From assembly GCA_030590715.1 (NCBI GenBank), contig JAUVCU010000001.1:1-26032 (forward strand): a stretch of DNA of 26,032 nt. The letters are read 5' to 3'. Below, piece by piece: positions 1-7,715 of the stretch; the stretch's first letter is position 1; each line of letters starts with the position of its first letter. The translations under genes and the position numbers were made by a program. This DNA comes from Lentisphaeria bacterium. Lineage in GTDB: Bacteria > Verrucomicrobiota > Lentisphaeria > Victivallales > JAUVCU01. The notes under the pieces are model-generated. The model ran no database searches. It was not told where the DNA came from and saw nothing but the letters and a program-made list of their open reading frames with translations.

Positions 1-370
1 ATGAGTAATGCTATTCAAATATATCCGGAAGAGCAGGGTGGTACCGGATGACCAAGAGAACCCGGCTTTGTAACCTACATTTCTGCAGGTTACAAAGAGG
101 TTGTTGCACCACAACAACGTACGAATATCGCAGAAAAAAAATAGCAAACTTGTTGAGTGAGGAAGCTGTGAAGTTTCTCCAACGCATTAAGGGAGTCAGC
201 ATAGATCATAGTAGGTAGAGGGTTATTAAACATACTGGTACAGTGTACCCCGAACGAGATCACAAATATCTCAAATAGGATGGGCTCACATCTACTGAAG
301 GATCGAACGGTGCCCGTTCCGAATGGAACGTTAATTGGTAAATGATAGTGGTTATTAGGAGGTATAATTT

Positions 371-1744
371 ATGAACATATTGCAGCTGAAGAAACAGCCC
401 GAGCTAAACTTGGGGCTCGTGGACGATATTGTCCACGACCGCAGTTCTGAAATGTTTGTAGCATCATATCTTTCCGAAAGCCCGACAGGAGAAATCCGGC
501 TCTTGGAATCTATCCTTGAGTTGAACAACATGCAGAAAGCGCTTAAACGCGTCATCTCAAATAAAGGTGCACCGGGCATTGACGGGATGACCGTCAAGAA
601 ACTGTCCAAGTACCTCGAACGACACTGGCACAAGATTGAGAAAGCCCTGCTGGACGGTACGTACACTCCTCTTCCGGTAAGGAGAAAGGAGATCGATAAA
701 CCCGACGGCGGAACAAGACTGCTCGGTATACCAACAGTTCTCGACCGCCTTATCCAACAGGCGATAGCACAGGTTATGACCAGAATATGGGATCATACAT
801 TTTCTGATCACAGTTATGGTTTCAGACCCAAGCGCTCACAAGCGGACGCTATCTATAAAGCTCAATCATACATCAAAGAAGGTTACTTCGTAGCTGTTGA
901 TATGGACTTGTCAAAGTTCTTCGACAGGGTAAATCACGACCGCCTTATGAGCCGACTTGCAACGAAAGTCGAGGACAAGCGTGTCCTCAAACTCATAAGG
1001 GCCTTCCTTGAATCCGGTGTTATGATCGATGGCGTGCTCTCTGAAACCGATGAAGGAACGCCTCAGGGTGGACCATTATCGCCATTACTATCAAATATAG
1101 TACTGGATGAACTCGACAAAGAGCTTGAGAAACGCAATCTGCACTTCGTCCGCTACGCTGATGACTTCGTCATATATGTCAAAAGCGATGTGGCCGGAGA
1201 ACGAGTAATGAAAAGTGTAACACGCTACGTAACGACAAAACTACGACTTAAAGTAAACGAAGATAAGAGTGCCGTTGGGCGCCCTTGGAACCGTAAGTTT
1301 CTCGGGATTCGTTTCATTACGAACAAGAAGAACCCTAAAATTTGTCTCCACGAGAAATCGCTAAAACGGTTCAAAGATAAGATCCGTGAGCTGACAAGTC
1401 GCAACTGCGGTAGAAGTCTGCAACGGGTCATTGATGAACTGATGCGATATCTCAAGGGGTGGTGGGGCTATTTTAACATTATTGAATCCAAAACCGCACT
1501 CAGCAGGATCGACAACTGGATCAGACGGCGTCTGAGAATGTTGATGTGGAAACAGTGGAAGAACCGACGAACCCGCGTGAGAGAACTTCTCAAACGTGGG
1601 ATTTCTAGACGATACGCTGTTACCACCGGGTGCGCCCGTAAGCGCTACTGGCGGATGAGTAATGTTAAATGGGTGGTCATTGCGTTGCCGAACAAAACCT
1701 TTCATTCACTCGGCTTGGAATTCCCATGGATATCTCGTGCCTGA
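371..1744 (+). CDS. ltrA: Group II intron reverse transcriptase/maturase
   Basis: Intron-encoded protein of 457 aa that helps the intron fold and splice and copies it into DNA during retrohoming. The reverse transcriptase domain covers about residues 50-310: an RT0-like N-terminus with KGAPGIDGM, then GIPTVLDRLIQQAI, the KFFDRVNHDRL block, QGGPLSPLLSNIVLDELD, and the catalytic RYADDFVIY. The maturase X domain follows (about 330-457), with GWWGYF and a basic RRRLRMLMWKQWKNRR stretch. The protein ends soon after the X domain with no HNH endonuclease cysteines or histidines, so it is an En-less type that would need a nick or replication-fork primer. An AGGAGG Shine-Dalgarno at 357-362 supports the ATG at 371. 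The catalytic YADD is intact and no frameshift is seen, so the enzyme may be active. The stop lies a few bases before domain V, as usual. Confidence 0.93.
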   Translation: MNILQLKKQPELNLGLVDDIVHDRSSEMFVASYLSESPTGEIRLLESILELNNMQKALKRVISNKGAPGIDGMTVKKLSKYLERHWHKIEKALLDGTYTPLPVRRKEIDKPDGGTRLLGIPTVLDRLIQQAIAQVMTRIWDHTFSDHSYGFRPKRSQADAIYKAQSYIKEGYFVAVDMDLSKFFDRVNHDRLMSRLATKVEDKRVLKLIRAFLESGVMIDGVLSETDEGTPQGGPLSPLLSNIVLDELDKELEKRNLHFVRYADDFVIYVKSDVAGERVMKSVTRYVTTKLRLKVNEDKSAVGRPWNRKFLGIRFITNKKNPKICLHEKSLKRFKDKIRELTSRNCGRSLQRVIDELMRYLKGWWGYFNIIESKTALSRIDNWIRRRLRMLMWKQWKNRRTRVRELLKRGISRRYAVTTGCARKRYWRMSNVKWVVIALPNKTFHSLGLEFPWISRA

Positions 1745-1748
1745 TCAG

Positions 1749-1824
1749 CCGAACCGCCGCGGTACGGACCCGTATGCCAGGTGGTGTGAGAGGGACGCTC
1801 AGCGATGAGCGTTCCTATCTCGAT
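1749..1824 (+). ncRNA. Group II intron domains V and VI
   Basis: Catalytic domain V: lower stem ACCGCC (1753-1758) with GGTGGT (1780-1785), upper stem TACG (1763-1766) with CGTA (1771-1774) closing a four-base loop, and unpaired bases on the 3' side giving the usual bulge. Domain VI: GAGA (1788-1791) with TCTC (1818-1821), then GGGACGCTC (1792-1800) with GAGCGTTCC (1807-1815), leaving A1817 as the candidate branch-point. Pairings were found by eye. Confidence 0.8.
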
Positions 1825-1897
1825 AAACTGGATATAGTTATATCTTATTTATACTGTACTTGGTTTTCGGGAGAAACAAGACAAAACTAAGGGGGAC

Positions 1898-2362
1898 ATG
1901 ATGAATATATTCAAAAAGGTCGTTGTAGCGGGGCTTACCGTAACAGGAATTAGTATGCTGCTGCCGCAGTCGGTACAGGCTCATTGTCAGTTGCCGTGCG
2001 GGATTTATGCGGATTCAGCGCGCGTATCTTCAATGCTCGAAGATGCCGGGACTATTGCTAAAGCTACAGTTAAGATTTCAGAACTAGCGGGTAAAACCGA
2101 TGCCCAGTCTCAAAACCAGCTGGTGCGCTGGGTTAATAATAAAGAAAAACATGCTGAGAATATAATTTCGACAATAAGTGACTACTTTTTGACACAACGG
2201 GTTAAACCGAATCAGGAAGATTATGTCGCACGTTTAACGAAGCATCACCGGGTTATTGTTGCCGCGATGAAAGCAAAGCAGAATTCCAACTTACAATACG
2301 CAGAAGCCTTGAAGGCCAGCATAGAAGCATTAAGCGGATATTACCCTGGACATAAGCACTAA
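1898..2362 (+). CDS. sodN: Nickel superoxide dismutase precursor with signal peptide
   Basis: Nickel superoxide dismutase, which converts superoxide to hydrogen peroxide and oxygen. The first 28 residues form a Sec-type signal peptide (FKK, a hydrophobic core, then SVQA). Predicted cleavage leaves HCQLPCGIY as the new N-terminus, matching the nickel-hook consensus HCxxPCGxY: His1 (amine and imidazole), Cys2 and Cys6 bind Ni. Mature length would be about 126 aa, near the roughly 117 aa of characterised enzymes, and the rest resembles the four-helix SodN body. In Streptomyces and cyanobacteria a separate protease, SodX, exposes His1; here signal peptidase could do so, with the active enzyme outside the cytoplasm. 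No sodX lies nearby. The GGGGG-type ribosome site serves either ATG 1898 or ATG 1901. The gene is followed by a strong terminator and stands alone. A group II intron ends 73 bp upstream. Confidence 0.93.
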   Translation: MMNIFKKVVVAGLTVTGISMLLPQSVQAHCQLPCGIYADSARVSSMLEDAGTIAKATVKISELAGKTDAQSQNQLVRWVNNKEKHAENIISTISDYFLTQRVKPNQEDYVARLTKHHRVIVAAMKAKQNSNLQYAEALKASIEALSGYYPGHKH

Positions 2363-2380
2363 GATTTAAAGTTAATTATC

Positions 2381-2416
2381 AAAGCCCGTGGTGAATTCGC
2401 TTTCCACGGGCTTTTT
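2381..2416 (+). terminator. Rho-independent terminator of sodN
   Basis: A perfect 11-bp stem, AAAGCCCGTGG (2381-2391) with CCACGGGCTTT (2404-2414), followed by a T-run. It starts 18 bp after the sodN stop. Confidence 0.88.
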
Positions 2417-2422
2417 CTTTTC

Positions 2423-2632
2423 ACAAGCTGAAGCTTGAACTCCTACAACAATGCGATTTGTGGTTGTGGGAATTTCATACTCCACATTGCGCACAAGGTT
2501 TATGAATTGTTATTCATGGCTTTATTTTACGATGTCTCTTCTAAGGACGTTCAGATTTTAGGGGGCTCGGTAGTTAAAATTTATCTCATTTGGCACGGAG
2601 TTTGTGTCGTCGGAGTACAAGCTTCAGCTTGT
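2423..2632. repeat. Inverted-repeat element with 21-bp arms
   Basis: The left arm 2423-2443 and right arm 2612-2632 are reverse complements at 20 of 21 positions and enclose 168 bp. Each arm holds a partly self-complementary core (AAGCTGAAGCTT and AAGCTTCAGCTT). Between and just after the arms are AATGCGAT words and an imperfect hairpin near 2658-2680. No credible gene lies in the 370-bp gap 2363-2732; the long open frame from about 2435 has no ribosome site and overlaps the next gene. It may be a REP- or MITE-like repeat dispersed in this genome, but only one copy is in the window. Confidence 0.7.
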
Positions 2633-2732
2633 TTAAGGCGAGCGTTCTGTTTGTCGTCGCAATGCGATATCATTCGCGATTTATTTCTTTCAGGCTATAG
2701 TCTTTCTCATAACAATATAAAGGATTGTCGAT

Positions 2733-3491
2733 ATGTGGAAAGCGGCGAAGGTGTTTTTAAAAGTGTTGACAATACTCAGTTTTGTAACTGGGGCAGTTTC
2801 GTGGAAAATGAGAAGAGTGCTTCCGCCAAAGGAAGATCTTTTGCCCGCAGTATGTAATAAGTATCCGATTCAGAAAAAGACTAACAAGCTTCCATTTCGC
2901 ATTAAAAAGGGCGGTGTTGAGTATACAATTAAGCCGCTTTATTCTTATGATATTCACGGTATGCTCGTGTCGTATCACGATGCCGATTCGTTCGGGAATA
3001 TTTACCACAAGGCGTGGAAAGATAATTTAAATATGCGCGACCTCGGGCTAATCTGGGGCAATTCAGCTAAAAGTGGTTCGTATGCACATATTACATTCAG
3101 TAGCGGTAGCTGGATGCTTTATTGGCAATGGAGTGACAGCAGGCTTATCCGCGGTTTTAATGACGATGAAGTTTCGAATAATCATGTGCTTCTTTCCAAC
3201 GATGAGATTACAGATAAAGTGATGTCTACGAATTGGGGGGATCAGATAAGAATGCGCGGTTATCTAGCCGAGTACTCTCATGATGGCGGGTTTAAGAGAG
3301 GCTCGAGCATTACCCGTACTGATACGGGAAATGGAGCGTGTGAAACCATTTTTGTCACCGATTTTGAAATTCTCAAACGCGCGAATCCTTTCTGGAATGA
3401 CATGTATTCTTTGTGTATCGGCTTGCTGATCTTTTGCGTCATCGGTAGAATCTTTGTTTTCTTTAAAGCTCCATTCAAGTGCGCGGTCTAG
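2733..3491 (+). CDS. Unrecognised membrane-anchored protein
   Basis: A 252-aa protein I cannot assign to a named family. The N-terminus holds a hydrophobic segment (about residues 5-22) and the C-terminus a second one (about 225-244, YSLCIGLLIFCVIGRIFVFF). The roughly 200 residues between are polar and rich in aromatic residues (DIHGMLVSYHDADSFGNIY, WMLYWQWSD), suggesting one folded soluble domain held by two membrane anchors, probably outside the cytoplasm. The pattern of a YxIHDYG-like segment, VSYH, GNIYHxAW and LGLIWGN feels like a conserved family of small bacterial hypothetical proteins, but that is memory without a search. An AAAGGA ribosome site sits eight bases before the ATG. It is monocistronic, convergent with the next gene and follows the inverted-repeat element, so it may be accessory. 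Confidence 0.75.
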   Translation: MWKAAKVFLKVLTILSFVTGAVSWKMRRVLPPKEDLLPAVCNKYPIQKKTNKLPFRIKKGGVEYTIKPLYSYDIHGMLVSYHDADSFGNIYHKAWKDNLNMRDLGLIWGNSAKSGSYAHITFSSGSWMLYWQWSDSRLIRGFNDDEVSNNHVLLSNDEITDKVMSTNWGDQIRMRGYLAEYSHDGGFKRGSSITRTDTGNGACETIFVTDFEILKRANPFWNDMYSLCIGLLIFCVIGRIFVFFKAPFKCAV

Positions 3492-3586
3492 CATAGTCCT
3501 GTTCAGCATCATTCACAGTAAAAGTATTCCCGCTGTATGAATTAATGGTGGGTAAAGGTAAATGGCTTGATCTCTGAGTCATGTGC

Positions 3587-4579
3587 TCAGGGTCTTGATT
3601 TGTAGTCGGGCTTGCGCATTTGTGGTGGTAAAAGCTGTTTTACGGTCAGTGGAGAGAAGTTTAGGACGACTTCCACTCGGTCGTCGACAAATTGCAAAGT
3701 GCCGTGACTTCCTTTAATAGAATGTATCAGATTGTAGATGTTCTGGTCCAAAGTCATTGTGCTTATGTCAAAACTCTGTAGAAAGTGTTTTGCAACTTTT
3801 GAAAGCTTGTTGATGGAAGCAAGTTCTTCTTTTTCGTTCAGACTGCTGAAGTCTACTTTCGTTCCGCTTTCACAGAGCTCTTTTATTTTCTTTGAAAATT
3901 CACCCGAATTTACCGGAGTTATAACCGATTTAAGTCCAATGCTGTTTTTTTCTACATTCAGAAACAGCTGTACTGAGTCGAGCTGATCGATCATCTTTTG
4001 AACTTTCTCTATTCTATTCTTTATCTTTTCAAGGTTTTCCGGTTGTTGGTCCTTGCAGAGGTTTTTGTATAATAAGTCTGTTAATTGTTTATATTGAGTT
4101 GGATAGCTTTTTTGATACCGTGCCGGCTTCAGCTCAAGGTAAATATCGGAGTTGCTGTTCGCGGGCTTGGTTTGTTTATATTCTTTTAGAATGCTGTTTG
4201 ACGGAGATAGGGTGTAGTTGCTTTCATTATCCCTGAAAAATAATTTTCGTCCACCGACTATCAGTGATTTCCCTGTAAGAGGTTGGCTTGAGATATCAAT
4301 CGTATATACTGGGATATTTGAATCTGTTTGAGGAAATAGCTTTGCTGTAATGGGCTTATCAAAGTCAAAGTTGCTGTAGTTTTTATTTGCCGAAAACCCT
4401 ATCCATCCGCCGGCTATTAGAAGAGGTAAATTGTTGCTTGTTTTTTGCGTGAATCTGGCAAGGTCCATTACCGTATCGGAAAGGGATTTTATATGTAATT
4501 CTGCGATTGTATCAGCTGCTTGACAATTCAGGCTTATACATACTATTAGTAATGTTGTAATTTTACATATGCTGTGCAT
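3587..4579 (-). CDS. Unrecognised secreted protein
   Basis: A 330-aa protein of unknown function. I place the start at the ATG at 4577-4579 because it begins directly with a signal peptide (MHSICKITTLLIVCISLNCQA, then ADT). The open frame extends 20 codons further, but that would bury the signal. A GGAAC ribosome site lies about ten bases upstream. LNC is a poor lipobox because Asn precedes Cys, so signal peptidase I cleavage after CQA is more likely. The mature part has no membrane segment, a helical lysine- and glutamate-rich middle (mature residues about 170-260) and β-like ends. It might be a periplasmic or envelope protein resembling DUF-type sensor-like proteins with VKQLLPP near the C-terminus, but I see no catalytic motif. 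It is divergent from the metalloenzyme gene and shares a short 88-bp intergenic region with it. Confidence 0.75.
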   Translation of the reverse strand: MHSICKITTLLIVCISLNCQAADTIAELHIKSLSDTVMDLARFTQKTSNNLPLLIAGGWIGFSANKNYSNFDFDKPITAKLFPQTDSNIPVYTIDISSQPLTGKSLIVGGRKLFFRDNESNYTLSPSNSILKEYKQTKPANSNSDIYLELKPARYQKSYPTQYKQLTDLLYKNLCKDQQPENLEKIKNRIEKVQKMIDQLDSVQLFLNVEKNSIGLKSVITPVNSGEFSKKIKELCESGTKVDFSSLNEKEELASINKLSKVAKHFLQSFDISTMTLDQNIYNLIHSIKGSHGTLQFVDDRVEVVLNFSPLTVKQLLPPQMRKPDYKSRP

Positions 4580-4667
4580 TGTTATCTGTTCCAAAAAAGT
4601 AAAGAATATGTAATTCGTATTTAATTGTTTGGTGTACACTACACTTGCGGGAGGTCAGTTCAACGAC

Positions 4668-5663
4668 ATGAAAGAGAATACCAGAATTCTGATGATAATG
4701 CTGGATGGAGTCGGTGTTCCGCCGGAAGGGTGGAGAGATTCATTATATTCGAAATACTGCAGTGATCAGTTTATCGATCTTTTTTCGAACTATTCTATGC
4801 CGATCGATGCCTGTCTTGGATATGACGGCTTGCCGCAAAGTGCTTCTGGACAAACAGCACTGTTTACCGGCTACAACGGTGCTGATATTATGGGGGATCA
4901 TCTACCGGGATTTCCAGGACCTTTGCTGCGCGATGCCATTCGTGACAGGAATATTTTTTCATCTCTCGAGAGCGCTAATTATACTGTTGCTTTTGCAAAT
5001 GCTTATGTCCGCTATAGCATGGCTGAATTGCGTAAAACAAGATTCCGTTCGGTAACGACAATAATGACGGAAGGAGTATTCGGTGCTGTCAGAAGGAAAG
5101 GGGATTTGATCGAGCATTACGCTGTTTATCATGATATTACCCGTGAAAGCCTTCAAGGCGGTAAAGTTGGATTCGGGCGGCATAAATTCAAAATGAAGCC
5201 TCCGATCCCGGAAGTTATAACACCAAAACGCGGTGCTCAGGATCTTTTGAATATTGCCAAAAACTATGACTTTACCCTTTTCGAATACTTCATGACAGAT
5301 AAGGCCGGGCATAGCCAGGATCAGGAGTTTGTAAAAAATGTGCTGGCTGATATTGATGAATTTTTCTGTACTTTAATGGATGAGATGTGCGACGATACTC
5401 TTTTGGTTGTATCAAGTGATCATGGAAATATAGAAGATCCTACATCCGGTAAACATACACGGAATCCGGTACCTCTTTTAGTTTACGGTAAAAATAGGCC
5501 GGATATTATCCCCGTAGTGTCGCTGACAGATGTACATTCTTTTATTGTCGATACCATGTTGTATTTTAATAATCCGGATAAAGAACAGGCGAGTGATCCA
5601 AATGACCACATTGAGAGCTCAGACTTTGATTCTCATAACCCGTTTGCAGATTTTAATTTTTAA
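4668..5663 (+). CDS. Phosphoglycerate mutase-like metalloenzyme (alkaline phosphatase fold)
   Basis: A 331-aa member of the alkaline phosphatase/cofactor-independent phosphoglycerate mutase metalloenzyme superfamily. Metal and catalytic motifs are present in the usual order: MIMLDGVGVP (Asp13), a serine-rich nucleophile region SASGQTALFTG (58-68), DKAGH (Asp211, His215), SSDHGNIED (Asp251, His252) and KHTRNP (His263). It is much shorter than the roughly 510-aa iPGM and lacks the large inserted transferase domain, so it is probably not the glycolytic enzyme; phosphatase or phosphonate-type hydrolase chemistry is more likely, substrate unknown. No signal peptide, so cytoplasmic. The start is the ATG at 4668 after GGGAGGT (4649-4655); an upstream in-frame TTG at 4629 gives an unlikely extension. 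Only 14 bp separate it from dgkA, so the two are probably co-transcribed. Confidence 0.85.
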   Translation: MKENTRILMIMLDGVGVPPEGWRDSLYSKYCSDQFIDLFSNYSMPIDACLGYDGLPQSASGQTALFTGYNGADIMGDHLPGFPGPLLRDAIRDRNIFSSLESANYTVAFANAYVRYSMAELRKTRFRSVTTIMTEGVFGAVRRKGDLIEHYAVYHDITRESLQGGKVGFGRHKFKMKPPIPEVITPKRGAQDLLNIAKNYDFTLFEYFMTDKAGHSQDQEFVKNVLADIDEFFCTLMDEMCDDTLLVVSSDHGNIEDPTSGKHTRNPVPLLVYGKNRPDIIPVVSLTDVHSFIVDTMLYFNNPDKEQASDPNDHIESSDFDSHNPFADFNF

Positions 5664-5677
5664 TAGTAGAAGAGAAT

Positions 5678-6061
5678 ATGAATACGACAAAAATACCTGA
5701 GGCTAAAAAGGGGCTGGGCCGTGCTCTTCGAGCTTTTAAATTCTCGTGGGCCGGATTTAAAGTGATTGTGAAAGAGGATGCCTTTTTTCAGGAATTAGTT
5801 GTTTCAGCTATCGCTATACCTTTTGCCTGCTTTTTGAACATCGGAATAGTTTTAAAACTACTCATGATAATTGCCCCGATCGGGGTGATGCTGGTTGAGG
5901 TAATAAATACTTCGGTTGAAGCTGTCGTCGATCTGGTTTCCCCTGATTATCATAAACTTGCAAAAGTTGCTAAAGATCTCGGTAGTCTTTCTGTTTTGAT
6001 CGCAATTTGTATGGCATTGATTATCTGGCTTACCGGACTGTACCAGGCATTTTTTATTTGA
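5678..6061 (+). CDS. dgkA: Diacylglycerol kinase, DgkA (prokaryotic integral membrane type)
   Basis: Integral inner-membrane enzyme that phosphorylates diacylglycerol to phosphatidic acid with MgATP, returning lipid released when phospholipid head groups are used for envelope glycans. It has 127 aa, against 122 in E. coli. The signature VEVINTSVEAVVD matches the E. coli active site (here Glu74, Asn77, Glu81, equivalent to E69, N72, E76), and KEDAFFQEL carries the E28/E34 equivalents (Glu33, Glu39). Three transmembrane helices are seen at about 41-57, 58-76 and 103-124, with an amphipathic N-terminal helix. An AGAAGAG ribosome site precedes the ATG. It follows the metalloenzyme gene by 14 bp, hinting that the partner handles a phosphorylated head group or lipid-derived phosphate, which is inference only. 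Confidence 0.95.
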   Translation: MNTTKIPEAKKGLGRALRAFKFSWAGFKVIVKEDAFFQELVVSAIAIPFACFLNIGIVLKLLMIIAPIGVMLVEVINTSVEAVVDLVSPDYHKLAKVAKDLGSLSVLIAICMALIIWLTGLYQAFFI

Positions 6062-6151
6062 TCTATTATTTATTCTTTTACTCCAATTGCTTGCATATTA
6101 ATTGACTCCTAGCTTAAAATTCAATGATATGAAATGTACTTGGAGGTCATT

Positions 6152-7621
6152 TTGCCGCTTAAAGCAACAATACAGATTCTCAATGGACCACTTCTTGGTA
6201 GAAAGTTTTCTGTGGATTCAAATATTGAGGTCACTATAGGGCGAAGCAGTGATGCTCAAATAATTATCCCGCACGGTGCTGACACTAAACTTTCTCGACT
6301 GCACTGTAAGGTTACTTTCAACTTGCCCCAAATCACAATTGTCGATTTGGAGAGCAGTAATGGAACTTACATCGATGACGAACGGATTGCAGCTGCAGAT
6401 ATTTCATCAGGAAGTATTTTAACCGTAGGTGACACCAAGATAAAGTTCCTGATTGTAGAGCCTGTTAATTGTATTGACTGTGGTGTTGAATTAGCGGATA
6501 AAGATCTGAACGCATTTTACCGCGATGGTGGGATTTATTTATGTGACGAATGTTTCTCTCAGCTTGAATACCGCGGAGAAAATACAGAGTTTGAAACTAG
6601 CGGGAATGAAGACGGTTCTGACACTGAGTTTTTCGATTACAACGGAGATACAACAGTCGTAAATATTTCTGATAATACTAAGATGAATCTTGAAGAGACA
6701 CTCGCGCCAAAGAAGAAATATCCCGAGAAGAAAAGTTTTGACCAATTCGAGATATTGTGCTGCCTGGCGGAAGGCGGAATGGGGAGCGTTTATAAGGCAA
6801 AAGACCTTGAGACGGGTGAAATTGTCGCACTAAAAATGATGCATCCAAGTATTGCTGAAAGTGAGATCTTCAGAGAAGATTTTTTGAGGGAGATCGAGAA
6901 TACAAAAATATTATCTCATCCCAATATAGTTAACGTCCTGAATGTAAATATCAGCGACAGTAAAAAAATGTTCTTTACAATGGAGTACTGTGACTGTGGC
7001 TCGATTCAGGAATTGGTTGAGTCCTCAGAAAAACATGTCAGTATAGAAAATGGTTTTAATATATTGAAACCTTGTTTACTTGCTCTTGATTATGCACACA
7101 ATGTTGAGATTCACAATATTAAACTGCATGACGGTAGAGCCGTTTCGGCCCGAGGATTGGTACACCGGGATATTAAACCGGGTAATATCCTTCTAGCAAA
7201 TAAAGATGGTGGAGTCTGCCCTAAGATTGCAGACTTCGGGTTAGCCAAGGCATTTGATCATGCTTCAGAGACTGGGAATACAATGGTAGGGGCAGTTGCC
7301 GGTGCAATGGGATTTGTACCCCGACAGCAGGTGGAAAATTATAAATTCTGCAAGCCGGAAGTAGATGTGTGGGCAATGGCTGCAACTTATTATTATATGT
7401 TGACTAAATGTATGCCGCGTGATTTTGATGATGATATGGACGATGCTTCAACAGTACTTCATAAACCTACTGTACCAATACGAAAAAGAAGGCGTGAAAT
7501 TCCTAAAAGCGTGGCAGAGGTTATAGATCTGGCTCTTATCGATACGCACGATTTGTTTTATAAAAATGCGAACGATTTTCTAAACGCACTTCAAAAAGCA
7601 ATTGAAGAGTCTTTCGAATAA
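6152..7621 (+). CDS. FHA domain, zinc-knuckle, Ser/Thr protein kinase
   Basis: A 489-aa signalling protein. Residues about 3-103 are a forkhead-associated domain binding phosphothreonine (IGRSSDAQIIIP with Arg31, SRLHC with Ser48, SSNGTYI with Asn70). CxxC pairs at Cys107/110 and Cys131/134 form a probable zinc ribbon. An acidic linker (about 140-190) leads to a Hanks-type kinase domain from about 195: AEGGMGSVY loop, Lys228 (VALKMM), HRDIKPGN with Asp340 and Asn345, and DFG Asp361. All catalytic residues are present, so it should be active. The usual APE is replaced by PRQQ, and a 15-residue insertion precedes HRD; both features I associate with a known FHA-kinase subfamily. There is no membrane segment. 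The TTG at 6152 is preferred because GGAGG (6142-6146) lies five bases before it and it begins MPLKATIQ. An ATG at 6134 would overlap that site. Targets are unknown; no phosphatase is adjacent. Confidence 0.92.
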   Translation: MPLKATIQILNGPLLGRKFSVDSNIEVTIGRSSDAQIIIPHGADTKLSRLHCKVTFNLPQITIVDLESSNGTYIDDERIAAADISSGSILTVGDTKIKFLIVEPVNCIDCGVELADKDLNAFYRDGGIYLCDECFSQLEYRGENTEFETSGNEDGSDTEFFDYNGDTTVVNISDNTKMNLEETLAPKKKYPEKKSFDQFEILCCLAEGGMGSVYKAKDLETGEIVALKMMHPSIAESEIFREDFLREIENTKILSHPNIVNVLNVNISDSKKMFFTMEYCDCGSIQELVESSEKHVSIENGFNILKPCLLALDYAHNVEIHNIKLHDGRAVSARGLVHRDIKPGNILLANKDGGVCPKIADFGLAKAFDHASETGNTMVGAVAGAMGFVPRQQVENYKFCKPEVDVWAMAATYYYMLTKCMPRDFDDDMDDASTVLHKPTVPIRKRRREIPKSVAEVIDLALIDTHDLFYKNANDFLNALQKAIEESFE

Positions 7622-7635
7622 TTCCATTTCTACAT

Positions 7636-7673
7636 AAAAAAGAGGTGCGGAGAAAACTCCACACCTCTTTTTC
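7636..7673. terminator. Bidirectional terminator after the FHA-kinase gene
   Basis: Stem AGAGGTGCGGAG (7641-7652) with CTCCACACCTCT (7657-7668) around an AAAA loop, one C-A mismatch, an A-run before and a T-run after. It can serve the kinase gene on the plus strand and the pseudogene on the minus strand. Confidence 0.85.
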
Positions 7674-7715
7674 TATTTAATTATTTTACTCACAGTTTTG
7701 TGGCTCGTTGCATGA

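Larger units (their letters stand above)
1..1824 (+). mobile_element. Group II intron, 5' end outside window
   Basis: A retroelement made of structured RNA with an encoded maturase in domain IV. The maturase gene and domains V and VI are visible. The 3' end is placed at 1824 because the domain VI hairpin has an unpaired A at 1817, eight bases from a terminal CGAT, which is the normal branch-point spacing. The 370 bases before the ORF contain no gene and look like domain I to III RNA, with several short hairpins. I find no convincing GUGYG 5' boundary, so the intron probably starts before base 1. Its 3' end lies 73 bp upstream of sodN, so it has inserted in, or just upstream of, that gene's control region. 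Confidence 0.85.

Noticed and set aside
1225..1705. Antisense open frames within the maturase gene
   Set aside because: No ribosome sites and no protein-like conservation; shadows of the RT gene.
2435..2857. A 140-codon open frame starting at TTG in the gap after sodN
   Set aside because: No ribosome site, cysteine-rich odd composition, reads through the inverted repeat and overlaps the better-supported gene at 2733.
3587..4579. Lipoprotein assignment for the secreted protein
   Set aside because: The Cys in the signal region is preceded by Asn, which does not fit a lipobox; signal peptidase I cleavage fits better.
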